Shown piece by piece: positions 24,834-33,483 of a stretch of DNA of 64,000 nt. The notes under the pieces were generated by a model. It was not told the DNA's origin, made no database searches, and was given only the letters and a program-made list of their open reading frames with translations. The DNA lies in contig NZ_FXEG02000005.1 of assembly GCF_900176255.2 (NCBI RefSeq), positions 558,001-622,000 on the forward strand. Direction: 5' to 3'. Position numbers and translations under genes: made by a program. Numbering within the stretch: the first letter of the stretch is position 1; each line of letters begins with the position of its first letter. This DNA comes from Mycobacterium ahvazicum (GTDB taxonomy: Bacteria; Actinomycetota; Actinomycetes; Mycobacteriales; Mycobacteriaceae).

Positions 24834-25673
24834 ATGAGTGGACGAGTCGAGGGCAAGGTCGCGTTGATCACCGGCGCGGCTCGCGGGCAGGGACGCAGCC
24901 ACGCGATGCGCCTGGCGGCCGAAGGCGCCGACATCATCGCTGTCGACATCTGCACGGCGGTCAGCAGCAACAGCGTGATCCCGCCGTCGACACCGGATGA
25001 CCTGGCCGAAACCGCCGATCTGATCAAAGGCCTCAACCGTCGCGTGGTCACCGCCGCAGTTGACGTGCGCGACTTTGCGGCGCTGAAAGCCGCGGTGGAC
25101 GGCGGCGTCGAGCAACTTGGCCGGCTGGACATCATCTGCGCCAACGCCGGCATCGGAAACGGTGGACAGACACTCGACAAGACCAGTGAAGACGACTGGA
25201 ACGACATGATCGACGTCAACCTCTCGGGCGTCTGGAAGACGATCAAAGCTGGCGTGCCACACTTGATTTCACAAGGCCAAGGAGGCTCGATCATCCTCAC
25301 CAGCTCGGTCGGCGGACTGAAGGCGTATCCGCACACTGGTCATTACATCGCCGCCAAGCACGGCGTCGTAGGCCTGATGCGTACCTTCGCCGTCGAACTC
25401 GGTCAGCACTTCATCCGGGTCAACTCCGTGCACCCCACCAACGTGAACACGCCGATGTTCATGAACGAGGGCACGATGAAACTGTTTCGTCCGGATCTGG
25501 AAAACCCCGGTCCTGACGATCTGAAGGTTGCCGCGCAGTTCATGCACGTCCTTCCGATCGGGTGGGTGGAGCCGGTGGACATCAGCAACGCGGTGCTGTT
25601 CCTGGCCTCCGATGAATCCCGTTACATCACAGGTCTTCCCGTCACCGTCGATGCCGGGAGCATGCTCAAGTAG
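24834..25673 (+). CDS. Mycofactocin-coupled short-chain dehydrogenase
   Basis: A 279-residue SDR. The cofactor loop is TGAARGQGRSHA, and there is the ANAGIGNG strand. The catalytic Ser (SSVGG), Tyr (HYIAAKHG) and Lys follow. Between the acidic VDIC and the next strand there is an insert (about residues 39-65, with Asp-Asp-Leu-Ala-Glu-Thr) that marks SDRs holding a non-exchanged nicotinamide and using mycofactocin as electron acceptor. It probably oxidises the alcohol made by the neighbouring P450. Operator copy B precedes it. Confidence 0.86.
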   Translation: MSGRVEGKVALITGAARGQGRSHAMRLAAEGADIIAVDICTAVSSNSVIPPSTPDDLAETADLIKGLNRRVVTAAVDVRDFAALKAAVDGGVEQLGRLDIICANAGIGNGGQTLDKTSEDDWNDMIDVNLSGVWKTIKAGVPHLISQGQGGSIILTSSVGGLKAYPHTGHYIAAKHGVVGLMRTFAVELGQHFIRVNSVHPTNVNTPMFMNEGTMKLFRPDLENPGPDDLKVAAQFMHVLPIGWVEPVDISNAVLFLASDESRYITGLPVTVDAGSMLK

Positions 25674-25698
25674 GCGCCCGGTGGCTACCCTGGACTTC

Positions 25699-26154
25699 AT
25701 GGCTCCCAAAGTGGCGACCGCGGACGTGGTCAGTCTTCCCGACCTTCTCGAGTTCATTCGGCCGCGACACAAGATGCTGCTGACCACCTTCCGTTCGGAC
25801 GGGTCGCTGCACAGCTCCCCGGTGACCGGTGGTGTGGACGAGCAGGGCCGCATCGTGATCGCCACCTATCCGCAGCGCGCCAAAAGCGCGAACATCCGCC
25901 GCAGGCCGTCGGCGAGTGTGCTGGTGCTCTCCGACGACTTCAACGGGCCCTACGTGCAAGTCGATGGGGACGCCGAAGTCATCGACGTACCCGACGCAGT
26001 GGAATTGCTTGTCGACTACTTCCGGGTGATCGCCGGAGAACACCCGGACTGGGACGACTACCGCCGCGCCATGGTCGATCAGGGCAAGTGTCTGATCCGC
26101 GTGACCCCGCGCCGCTGGGGTCCGGTGGCCACCGGCGGTTTCCCGCCGAAGTAG
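25699..26154 (+). CDS. PPOX-class F420-dependent protein
   Basis: A 151-residue split-barrel flavin-type protein. Features are the RHKMLLTTFRSDGSLHSSPVT strand pair, ATYPQRAKSANIRR (cofactor phosphate-binding Lys/Arg) and the C-terminal CLIRVTPRRWGPV. It resembles the mycobacterial Rv1155/Rv0121c group, which bind F420. An in-frame GTG at 25681 would add 6 residues. It lies 25 bases after the SDR and is probably in the same transcript. Substrate unknown. Confidence 0.82.
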   Translation: MAPKVATADVVSLPDLLEFIRPRHKMLLTTFRSDGSLHSSPVTGGVDEQGRIVIATYPQRAKSANIRRRPSASVLVLSDDFNGPYVQVDGDAEVIDVPDAVELLVDYFRVIAGEHPDWDDYRRAMVDQGKCLIRVTPRRWGPVATGGFPPK

Positions 26155-26158
26155 GGAC

Positions 26159-27109
26159 TCAAGCCGACTCTGGTACGTAGATGCCTTGTCCCTGGGCCAA
26201 TTTTTCCAGGGTGTCGTAGGCCATCCAGACGAATCCCTTTTGGCCCCAGTGTCTTCCCCAGCTGTTCTGAATCCGGACCGCGCCGGTGCTATTCGGATAT
26301 GCGTCGTCGTAGCCGACGATGAGCATCACATGACCGGATTTCTTACCGTTGCGGTCCCGACTCACCTTTCCATTCCCGACATACGGCGACGGTTGGCCGC
26401 GGTAATGCGGAAAGTCCGTGTAGAGCGAGGTGCCGAAGGCGATCGGCACGCCGGACGCGATGACCGTACGAAGATTGTTCAATCCGTCGGCCCCGGTGAT
26501 GTGCGTCAACTTGTACTCGGGGATGCGGAAGCTGGCATCCGGCGGGATTGGCTGCGAGCCGTACTGCGACCATTCCACTCCGCAGGTTGCCTTGGATCCC
26601 GGCTTGCGGTTCGGGGCGGCAGCCAGGGACGGAGTGCCGCCGTTGGATTGAAGCCATTCCAGGCACTTGGTGATTTGGCCACCGTGACAGGTGTTTTCGG
26701 GCGTTTTGTTCGCGATCTCGTATCGAATGTAGGCGTAGTCGGGTCCGGCCAGCCGGTCGGGACGGGTTGGTGCGATGCGGCTTTTGCGGGCCGCGTAGAA
26801 CGTCGCGAGGCCGTATACAGAAGCCCACACGAAGCAATTCGGCATGGTTTGCCGCCCCACCGGGGGCAGCCACTCGTCCGGGACATGCGCGGCCGGCGGC
26901 ACTTCGCCGCGGTGCGTGGGCTTTTCCGTTTTCCCGGGTTCTCCGGAATCCGGATCGTATCCATAGGAGGTGAGATCGGCCGGTTCTTCGCTGTAATTTT
27001 CGACTTTCTCGGCGGCTTGCTCGTGTCCGCTGCACGAGGACAACGCCACGGCCAAGGCGCCGGCCGCCGACAAGCTCAGCATCGAACGCCTGCTGATCCT
27101 TGGATCCAC
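26159..27109 (-). CDS. Papain-like (C1) cysteine peptidase, Tat-type lipoprotein
   Basis: A 316-residue exported protein. The N terminus has twin Arg (ISRRSMLSL), a hydrophobic stretch and a lipobox LSSC with Cys26 as the lipid site. The mature part shows the papain order: oxyanion Gln87, catalytic Cys92 in NCFVWAS, His260 in GHVMLIVGYDD and Asn282 in QNSWGRHWG. Residues 30-75 form a polar linker. The GTG start has AGGGAGAA upstream. C1 peptidases are uncommon in mycobacteria. It stands alone: convergent with the F420 gene 4 bases away, and separated from the next gene by 174 bases. Confidence 0.83.
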   Translation of the reverse strand: MDPRISRRSMLSLSAAGALAVALSSCSGHEQAAEKVENYSEEPADLTSYGYDPDSGEPGKTEKPTHRGEVPPAAHVPDEWLPPVGRQTMPNCFVWASVYGLATFYAARKSRIAPTRPDRLAGPDYAYIRYEIANKTPENTCHGGQITKCLEWLQSNGGTPSLAAAPNRKPGSKATCGVEWSQYGSQPIPPDASFRIPEYKLTHITGADGLNNLRTVIASGVPIAFGTSLYTDFPHYRGQPSPYVGNGKVSRDRNGKKSGHVMLIVGYDDAYPNSTGAVRIQNSWGRHWGQKGFVWMAYDTLEKLAQGQGIYVPESA

Positions 27110-27283
27110 GGGTTCTCCCTAGGTGAAGGCGGCGGAGTTTGCCGACGACGCCTCATAACCTAATTGCGCCGGCCCGTGCTCGCCCGGCGTTACAGAACCC
27201 GGCTTGATGGAGTGCGTCGATCGAAGGTGGCCAGGGCCGGGATCTGATGGCCGCTCCGTAGGCGCGGCGTGTTGGGTAGGTCA

Positions 27284-28246
27284 CTATGTGTTCGGCCGGG
27301 CAGTGCGGGGAACCGCCACGAACCGCCCTATCACGTCTCCGGCTTTGAGTCGTTCAATCGCATCGGGAATCTCCTCAAAGCCGACAAGATTGGTTGGGAT
27401 GCGCAGGTCCCCGGATGCCATTTGCGCGAGCACGGCGTCGAGGTGGCGTGGGTCTGTCCCGCCTCTTGATCCGCGCAGCGTGACCGCTTTATAAACCAGC
27501 GAGGCCGTGGAGATGGTGGCTTCGAGCTGGCCGAGGCCGACTTGTACGACGCGTCCTCCGATGCGGACGGCGTTGACGGCTCCGCTGGTGGTGGTGCCGA
27601 AGCCGGCGAAGTCGACGATCAGGTCGAGGTTGAGAGGTGTGAGTTCGTTGACGTCGTCGACGACCGTGGTGACTCCGTGGGTCTTTGCAATGTCCCACAC
27701 ATCGTGTTTGGGTTCGGCGGCGTGAACTTCGGCGCCTTGGAGTTTGGCGATTTGCACCCCGGTAAGTCCGAGTCCGCCTAACCCGACGATGCCGACTCGG
27801 TCACCAGGTCGGACCTCTCCGGCAGCTACGATTGCGCCGTAAGCGGTTTGGCCGGCGTCGGTGGCAGTGGCGGCTTGGTCAAATGCAACGGTGTCGGGCA
27901 ATTTGATGAGCCCGCTCGCTTTGGTGAGGCATTTCTCGGCGAAGCCGCCGTCAACGGCCCAGCCAGGGGCGAAATCCTCGGGACCGCCGACGACGACGCG
28001 GTCACCGATGGTGAATCCTTTTACGTCTTGCCCTATTTCGGACACGTAGCCCGCGACTTCATGGCCCAGGGTCATGGGCAATCTAGGCAGTAGCGGGGTC
28101 AAAGTTCCGTCGAGGAAGCCGACGTCGCTATGGCATAGGCCCGCTGCGGCTACGTCGATGACGACTTCACCGGGCCCGGGGCACGGGTCGTCGAGTTCGA
28201 CCAGCCGCAGAGGTTCGTTGGCAGCGGTGAGTTGCCAGGCTTTCAT
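27284..28246 (-). CDS. Zinc-type alcohol dehydrogenase, module A
   Basis: A 320-residue MDR-family dehydrogenase. The catalytic-zinc Cys is in GLCHSDV and His in LGHEVAGY, and the nucleotide loop is GIVGLGGLGLTGVQIA. The four-Cys structural-zinc lobe is absent, replaced by a Pro/Gly-rich loop (GGPEDFAPGWAVDGG). It is strongly related to the gene at 38479-39420: the first 50 residues are nearly the same. Both lie in P450 modules, so it probably oxidises a P450-made alcohol. Downstream end of the minus-strand module, 115 bases after the SnoaL-like gene. Confidence 0.88.
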   Translation of the reverse strand: MKAWQLTAANEPLRLVELDDPCPGPGEVVIDVAAAGLCHSDVGFLDGTLTPLLPRLPMTLGHEVAGYVSEIGQDVKGFTIGDRVVVGGPEDFAPGWAVDGGFAEKCLTKASGLIKLPDTVAFDQAATATDAGQTAYGAIVAAGEVRPGDRVGIVGLGGLGLTGVQIAKLQGAEVHAAEPKHDVWDIAKTHGVTTVVDDVNELTPLNLDLIVDFAGFGTTTSGAVNAVRIGGRVVQVGLGQLEATISTASLVYKAVTLRGSRGGTDPRHLDAVLAQMASGDLRIPTNLVGFEEIPDAIERLKAGDVIGRFVAVPRTARPNT

Positions 28247-28361
28247 GCAATAACCTTTCAGTTCCTGTACGCAGTGTGCGCATCTGGGCCGATCTACCGA
28301 GTGGGTCGTGGTGCCTGTTGATGTCGGCGCACGATCGTGGTCGTAGACGAGATCGTCGCGG

Positions 28362-28883
28362 TTAGATGGCGGACAGCTGGCGCAGATACTCGATGTTGCC
28401 GGCTGCCGCGGCGCTGTGCAGGCTGCCGAGCACGATCACCGCAGTCGGATCGGTCGCGACGTCCGGAGCGCCCATGACTTTGGGATTTCCTTTGGACCAC
28501 ACCATGGTGCAGGTGCGCTGAGTAATCCACCATGCCGCACCGCGGCGTGAAAGACGGTCGTCGTACCAGCCCGCGGACTCAAATTCGTTGCCGCCCTGGG
28601 TTTTCTTGACGAACAGACCGTGGACATAGCTGAGGCAGTGGGCGGTATCGCCCTGGACGCTCACAACGTGGTTAGTGGTGACATGTAGGGTCGCCTCGTA
28701 GTCAGCGTGCACGGCGGCGAACGCCTTCTTGAGATCGGCGCGGTTACTCCACCGGGCGCCGCGACCGAAATCAATGTCGGCTTCGGTGTCGAAGACTTGA
28801 TCCAACAGGTCCCACTGTCGAGTGTCGACGGCCAGCGCATAGCGGTTGACCACATCGATCACAGCGGTTCTATCGTCAATCAT
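28362..28883 (-). CDS. SnoaL-like/NTF2-fold protein
   Basis: A 173-residue protein with the NTF2-like cone fold typical of SnoaL_4 proteins. It begins DDRTAVIDVVNRYALAVDTR, continues with FDTEADIDFGRGA and then YEATLHVTTNHVVSVQGDTA, and ends WWITQRTCTMVWSKGNP. Relatives are cyclases, hydratases or dehydratases, or substrate-binding partners in catabolism of steroids and aromatics. The frame is open well upstream (to 29645), but that part is antisense-frame sequence of the next gene; ATG 28883 begins the fold. It is 41 bases downstream of the MDR gene, so part of the minus-strand module. Confidence 0.78.
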   Translation of the reverse strand: MIDDRTAVIDVVNRYALAVDTRQWDLLDQVFDTEADIDFGRGARWSNRADLKKAFAAVHADYEATLHVTTNHVVSVQGDTAHCLSYVHGLFVKKTQGGNEFESAGWYDDRLSRRGAAWWITQRTCTMVWSKGNPKVMGAPDVATDPTAVIVLGSLHSAAAAGNIEYLRQLSAI

Positions 28884-28924
28884 TGCGTGCGCGCCTCCCT
28901 TAGCGGTGGTGGAGCTGTTTATGG

Positions 28925-30124
28925 TCACGACTGGCAAGAGATGAGGTACTTGCCAGCGGTGGCTTGCCGGCAATATCCGAGCATCGCTTCGCGAGTGAGC
29001 GCTTGGGTGAGGGGAACCGTCCGCGCATAGGTCGTGGCGAACGTCGTGTCGGATTCGGCGATGATCCTTTGACGCAACTCCGCATTGCGTTGCGGTGTGA
29101 GGCGAGCCAAGGCGTGCGCCATGGTCCATCCGCTGATCCCCCACAGCATGCCGTTGCCGGTGGCGTGCACCAGGGTCGGTCCGGGGTCCAGGTGGCCGTA
29201 GATGTAGACGTGTTTGGGCTCGACGGAGCCATACGGAGTGGGGTGCGTCATGCGGGCGGCGGCCGCATACTCCATGGCGACGAGCAGATCGGCGCTCATG
29301 GTGCCGCCGCCGATGGCGTCGAACGCCGCGGTCGCGCCGGTGGCCGCGACCGCGGCGACCAGTGCCTCGGAGAAGGTGCGGTTGGCGGAGTTGCAGACAT
29401 ATTCGGCACCCAAAGCCTGCAACGTGCGAACGTGTTCTTCTCGCCGCACGATGTTTACCAACGCGATGTTGTCCTGGCGGCAGAGTTTCACCAGCATTTG
29501 GCCAAGGCTCGATGCCGCGGCCGTATTGATAAGCGCTCGATGGCCTTTGCGCACAACAGTTTCCACCATCGCCAATGCCGTCAAGGGGTTGACCATGAGT
29601 GCGGCAGCGTGGGTTGCCTCGATGTGATCGGGAACCGCGACGCATTCGCCGGCCGACACGGTGAGGTATTGGCCAAACGTTCCCCCGGTTCGTGGCATCA
29701 GGGCAACACGACGTCCCCGCCAGTCCGCGCAGTCCGGTGCCGTCATAATGACGGTTCCTGCACCCTCTTGACCGACGGGCAGCGCCGCCGCGCCGCGTGC
29801 GACAAGCGCTGCGCGCGCCGATCCCGGCACCGGAATCCGCACATTGGGATACCTTGCGGTGTCGTCGAATTCGGCGTTCGCTAGGTCAGCGGGACCGAGC
29901 ATGGTCATCAGATCCGACGGGTTGATCGGCGCTGCCTCCATCCGAACGACGACCTGCCCTGGCTTGGGTGAACGCACCACCACATCGGCAACCTCGAGCC
30001 GAATTGCTCCGTCAGAAACCGACGAGCTGATCCGTAGCCCGCGAAGCAGTGCTCCAGCGGCCTTGCCGGACGGGTCATTAGATGACGTGGTAGATCCCGG
30101 GCGTCCCGCTTGCGCGGCTGACAT
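28925..30124 (-). CDS. MDR-family NADPH oxidoreductase (quinone reductase/enoyl reductase-like)
   Basis: A 399-residue medium-chain reductase without zinc ligands. Features are APINPSDLMTMLGPADL, the QEGAGTVIMTAP strand, the VNPLTALAMVETVV segment and the nucleotide fold LINTAAASSLGQMLVKLCRQ, similar to 2-enoyl thioester reductases and quinone reductases. The Tyr-rich active site is not obvious. ATG 30124 follows AAAGAGG; the frame extends 13 codons further without a ribosome site. It lies between P450 and SnoaL-like genes and may reduce an unsaturated intermediate. About 30 N-terminal residues (Ser/Gly-rich) are not part of the fold. Confidence 0.8.
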   Translation of the reverse strand: MSAAQAGRPGSTTSSNDPSGKAAGALLRGLRISSSVSDGAIRLEVADVVVRSPKPGQVVVRMEAAPINPSDLMTMLGPADLANAEFDDTARYPNVRIPVPGSARAALVARGAAALPVGQEGAGTVIMTAPDCADWRGRRVALMPRTGGTFGQYLTVSAGECVAVPDHIEATHAAALMVNPLTALAMVETVVRKGHRALINTAAASSLGQMLVKLCRQDNIALVNIVRREEHVRTLQALGAEYVCNSANRTFSEALVAAVAATGATAAFDAIGGGTMSADLLVAMEYAAAARMTHPTPYGSVEPKHVYIYGHLDPGPTLVHATGNGMLWGISGWTMAHALARLTPQRNAELRQRIIAESDTTFATTYARTVPLTQALTREAMLGYCRQATAGKYLISCQS

Positions 30125-30169
30125 ATCGGCCTCTTTCCTGTGCGGCCCTGCGGAGGATTGCATGCCGAA

Positions 30170-31357
30170 TCAGGACACGAACACCGGAAGTGATGCCCAG
30201 CCGCGCGCCAGCGAAGTGGTGGTGTATCGGGCGCCAGATTCATCGATGCGCCACTCGGGAAAGCGGTTGAGTATTTCGTCGAGGGCAACGCGGCCCTCGA
30301 GCCGTGCTAACGCATTCCCGAGGCAATAGTGGGTGCCCACACCAAAACCGAGATGCTGGCGCGGTTTTCGGTGCACGTCGAAGGTGTCGCCGTTGACGAA
30401 CCGGCGATCGTCCCGGTTGGCCGAGGCGAGCAACAAGATCACCACACTGCCCGCTTGCACCGTCTGCCCGTGCAATTCGATATCGCGGGTGACGTAGCGA
30501 GCCACGTGCACCGCGGGCGGTTCGAATCGCACGATTTCTTCGACGGCCTGCCCTATTAGTGAGCGGTCATCGACCAGATCGCGGCGCTGATCGGGGTGAT
30601 CGGCCAAAAGCTTTCCAGCCGCACCAATCAGCCGCGTAGTCGTATCGGCGCCGGCCGTCGCCACGACGGTCAGGTAGAGCAGCAGCTCCTCGCCGGACAG
30701 TCGGCGCACGACGCCAGACTCGTCGGTGAATTCCGCGTTCATCAACTCGGTCAGCAAGTCGTCGGAAGGGTTCTTGGCACGCCAGTCCACATAGTCAGCG
30801 AAAACTTCACCGTTTGCCAGGCCGACGAGTGGCTGGCCGGGTTCGTTATCGAGCGTCGATAGGCTCTTTTGGAATAGGCGGTCTTGCTCGCCTTCCGGGA
30901 TGCCGAACAGTTTTCCCACCACCCGGACCGGAAGAAGCAACCCCACGTCGGTGACGAAATCGAATCCACCGTTTTGCACCGCGGGCGCGAGGATTTCCGC
31001 GCACATCTGGCGGATCTGTGGTTCCAGCGCGCCGATACGACGGGGGGTGAACACCCGCGACAACAGGTTGCGGTGGATGTCGTGGACTGGAGGATCCTCG
31101 AAAATCAGCAATCCGGAGGGGATCGACATGTCGGCCCGGATGATCTCCAGGATGGCACCGCGTGCCGAACTGAAAACCTCGTGATTGACGAGCGCGGCAC
31201 TCACGTCGTCGAACCGGCTCAACGCATAGAAATCGTGGTGGGCGTTGTAGTACAGCGGCGCCTCCTCGCGCAGCCGCCGAAACATTGCGAACGGATCGGT
31301 GTTCAGCGCGACGTCGTACGGGTCGTAGTAGAGCTCGCCGGCGGTGCTAGCAGTCAT
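30170..31357 (-). CDS. Cytochrome P450, module A
   Basis: A 395-residue P450. The canonical I-helix ATAGADTTTRL has the acid-Thr pair, and the heme loop is FGVGTHYCLGNALARLEG. It closely resembles the P450 at 36361-37599: both share YYDPYD near residue 10, the LREEAPLYYN and HDFYALSRF runs, and IFEDPP. ATG 31357 has GAGGGG upstream; a TTG at 31369 is less likely. It leads the minus-strand module (P450, MDR reductase, SnoaL, alcohol dehydrogenase). The divergent promoter shared with a TetR gene holds a 20-bp palindrome. Confidence 0.92.
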   Translation of the reverse strand: MTASTAGELYYDPYDVALNTDPFAMFRRLREEAPLYYNAHHDFYALSRFDDVSAALVNHEVFSSARGAILEIIRADMSIPSGLLIFEDPPVHDIHRNLLSRVFTPRRIGALEPQIRQMCAEILAPAVQNGGFDFVTDVGLLLPVRVVGKLFGIPEGEQDRLFQKSLSTLDNEPGQPLVGLANGEVFADYVDWRAKNPSDDLLTELMNAEFTDESGVVRRLSGEELLLYLTVVATAGADTTTRLIGAAGKLLADHPDQRRDLVDDRSLIGQAVEEIVRFEPPAVHVARYVTRDIELHGQTVQAGSVVILLLASANRDDRRFVNGDTFDVHRKPRQHLGFGVGTHYCLGNALARLEGRVALDEILNRFPEWRIDESGARYTTTSLARGWASLPVFVS

Positions 31358-31421
31358 CAAACCCCTCAACTTCGTGCTGTGTGCGACGGAATACTCACTA
31401 CGGCGACGAACGCTATCACAT

Positions 31422-31441
31422 TAAGTAAAACGTTTGACTTA
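31422..31441. promoter_or_regulatory. 20-bp palindromic operator between P450 and TetR genes
   Basis: The sequence TAAGTAAAACGTTTGACTTA is an inverted repeat with one imperfect base pair (two positions). It lies 64 bases before the P450 start and 65 bases before the TetR start, ideal for one dimeric repressor controlling both directions. A TTGACT hexamer overlaps its right half. Confidence 0.6.
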
Positions 31442-31506
31442 GTTCAGAGAAGGTTGTTCACTGGGTAGCGCGCTAGGCACGACCCGGGTTGTCGAAGGAG
31501 CCGAGA

Positions 31507-32178
31507 GTGACGTCAGCAGTTGGTGAATCGCGTTCTGACCGTGGGGAATCCACCCGCGCGGCGATCCTCACAGCGGCCGAACAGCTGTTCGCCGAGCACG
31601 GGGTGAACAATGTCTCTCACCGGCAGATTGTGGCCAGCGCACGGCAGGGCAATAACGCCGCGGTCGCCTACCACTTCGGCAACAAAGCCGAGTTGGTCCG
31701 CGCCATCGAACGCAAGCATGCCGATCATGTCGAGCGCCGCCTGGCTGAGCACGTCCGGCGAGTGGCCGGGTCCACCAGTCTCACCGACTGGATTGGGTGT
31801 CTGGTTCGGTCATACACCGATCACCTCGCCTCGCTGGGCACCCCGTGCTGGTATGCACGGTTCTGCGCCCAAACCATGACTGATCCGGTCTATGCAAAGG
31901 TCATGACGTCAGGCGCTCTAACCTCCTCAGCGTTGCAGCAAGTGCTCGACGGCATCGGGAAATGCCTACCCGAGCTGCCCGGCCACGTGCGCAGCGAGCG
32001 ACACCTTTACACACGCCTGTTGCTCAACCATGTTTGCGCCGAGTACGAAACCAGCTTCGCTGAAGGTCGACCGATGCCCCGAACCACTTGGGACGGCATC
32101 GGTTCCGGCCTGATCGACGCGATGGTAGGCCTGTGGCGAGCACCGGTTTCTCCCGACACCGAAGCGCCGGGAGACTAG
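31507..32178 (+). CDS. TetR-family regulator of the P450 modules
   Basis: A 223-residue regulator. The helix-turn-helix is AILTAAEQLFAEHGVNNVSH, then RQGNNAAVAYHFGNKAELV. The C-terminal domain is of the larger TetR_C type (CWYARFCAQTMTDP). The GTG start at 31507 follows GAAGGAG. It is divergent from the module A P450 and 57 bases ahead of the P450-F420 operon on its own strand, so it sits at the hub of the accessory cluster. Likely ligand is a pathway substrate or CoA ester. Operator at 31422-31441. Confidence 0.88.
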   Translation: MTSAVGESRSDRGESTRAAILTAAEQLFAEHGVNNVSHRQIVASARQGNNAAVAYHFGNKAELVRAIERKHADHVERRLAEHVRRVAGSTSLTDWIGCLVRSYTDHLASLGTPCWYARFCAQTMTDPVYAKVMTSGALTSSALQQVLDGIGKCLPELPGHVRSERHLYTRLLLNHVCAEYETSFAEGRPMPRTTWDGIGSGLIDAMVGLWRAPVSPDTEAPGD

Positions 32179-32235
32179 CCCGCGTCTCCGCCACCCACTG
32201 ACGTACCGACATCGCGCAGCCTGCAAGGAGATTCG

Positions 32236-33477
32236 ATGACAGAGTTCGCCGACACCACCACGATCGACTCTGCAGAACTGCCGGGATATCCGATGGTGCG
32301 CGATGGGCGCTGCCCATTCAATCCACCACAGCACCTTCTCGATCTGAACGCCGACGGGCCCCTGCACCGTGTCCGGATTTGGAACGGTGCCGCGCCGTGG
32401 CTGGTCACCGGCTACGACGAGGCACGGGCCCTATTCGCCGATCCGCGCGTCAGTGTCGACGATCACCAAGATGGGTTCCCGTATTGGAACGAGGGTATGC
32501 AGGTCATGGCCCGCAAGCGGGCCGCCTCACTGGTCACCGCCGACGGCGAACACCACACCCGATTTCGCCGCATGCTTTCCAAGCCATTCACGGTCAAACG
32601 CATCGAAGCGATGCGCCCGCTGATCCAGCAGATCACCGACGACCATATCGACGCCATGCTGGCCGGCCCCAAACCGGCCGATATCGTCACCGCGCTGGCC
32701 CTGCCGATCCCGTCGCTGGTGATCAGCAAGCTGCTCGGCGTCCCCTACGAAGACGCCGAATTCTTTCAGGAATCAGCTACCAACGGCCTGGCCCGTTACG
32801 CCACCGCCGACGACGCCGCCAAAAGCGGGCGCAGCCTGTTCACCTACCTGCGGCAGCTCGTCGAATCGAAAATCGAGCAACCCGCCGAAGACGCGGTCTC
32901 CGACATCGCCGAACGCGTCAAAATCGGCGAGCTGACATTGAAAGAAGCCGCGCAAGCCGCCAACACATTGCTCATCGGCGGCCACGAAACCACTGGCAAC
33001 ATGATCAGCCTGGGCGTGCTGGCCCTGCTGGAACATCCACGCCAAATGGCGATATTGCGCGACACCACCGACCCGAAGATCATCTCCTCGGCAGTGGAAG
33101 AGTTGTTGCGATACTTGAGCATCATCCACAACGGCCAGCGTCGCGTCGCCACCGAGGACATCGCGATCGCCGGCGAAGTGATTCGCCGCGGCGAGGGCAT
33201 CATCATTGACCTTGTCCCGGCGAACTGGGATCCCACAGTGTTCGACGACCCCGGCCAACTGAACCTGCAGCGCCCAGAAGTTAACAAACACATGGGTTTT
33301 GGCTACGGCCGGCACCAATGTATCGGACAAAGCCTGGCCCGAGTCGAACTGCAGATCGTATTCTCCACCTTGCTCAAGCGCATCCCCACGCTGCAACTAG
33401 CCGTCCCGCTCGACCAGGTGCCCCTCAAGCACGACCGGCTGGCCTACGGCGCCTACGAACTCCCAGTCAGCTGGTAA
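32236..33477 (+). CDS. Cytochrome P450, CYP105-like
   Basis: A 413-residue P450 of a different subfamily from its neighbours. The start, LPGYPMVRDGRCPFNPPQHL, and DDHQDGFPYW resemble actinobacterial CYP105-type enzymes. The I-helix is LLIGGHETTGNMI, ExxR lies in EELLRYL and the heme loop is FGYGRHQCIGQSLARVE. ATG 32236 follows AAGGAG. The F420-dependent gene starts 6 bases after its stop, so the two are co-transcribed. No ferredoxin gene is adjacent; the donor must come from elsewhere. Confidence 0.92.
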   Translation: MTEFADTTTIDSAELPGYPMVRDGRCPFNPPQHLLDLNADGPLHRVRIWNGAAPWLVTGYDEARALFADPRVSVDDHQDGFPYWNEGMQVMARKRAASLVTADGEHHTRFRRMLSKPFTVKRIEAMRPLIQQITDDHIDAMLAGPKPADIVTALALPIPSLVISKLLGVPYEDAEFFQESATNGLARYATADDAAKSGRSLFTYLRQLVESKIEQPAEDAVSDIAERVKIGELTLKEAAQAANTLLIGGHETTGNMISLGVLALLEHPRQMAILRDTTDPKIISSAVEELLRYLSIIHNGQRRVATEDIAIAGEVIRRGEGIIIDLVPANWDPTVFDDPGQLNLQRPEVNKHMGFGYGRHQCIGQSLARVELQIVFSTLLKRIPTLQLAVPLDQVPLKHDRLAYGAYELPVSW

Positions 33478-33483
33478 GGGACC

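Noticed and set aside
28884..29645. Long frame continuing upstream of the SnoaL-like gene
   Set aside because: It is another reading frame of the MDR gene on the same strand; the SnoaL fold begins at ATG 28883.
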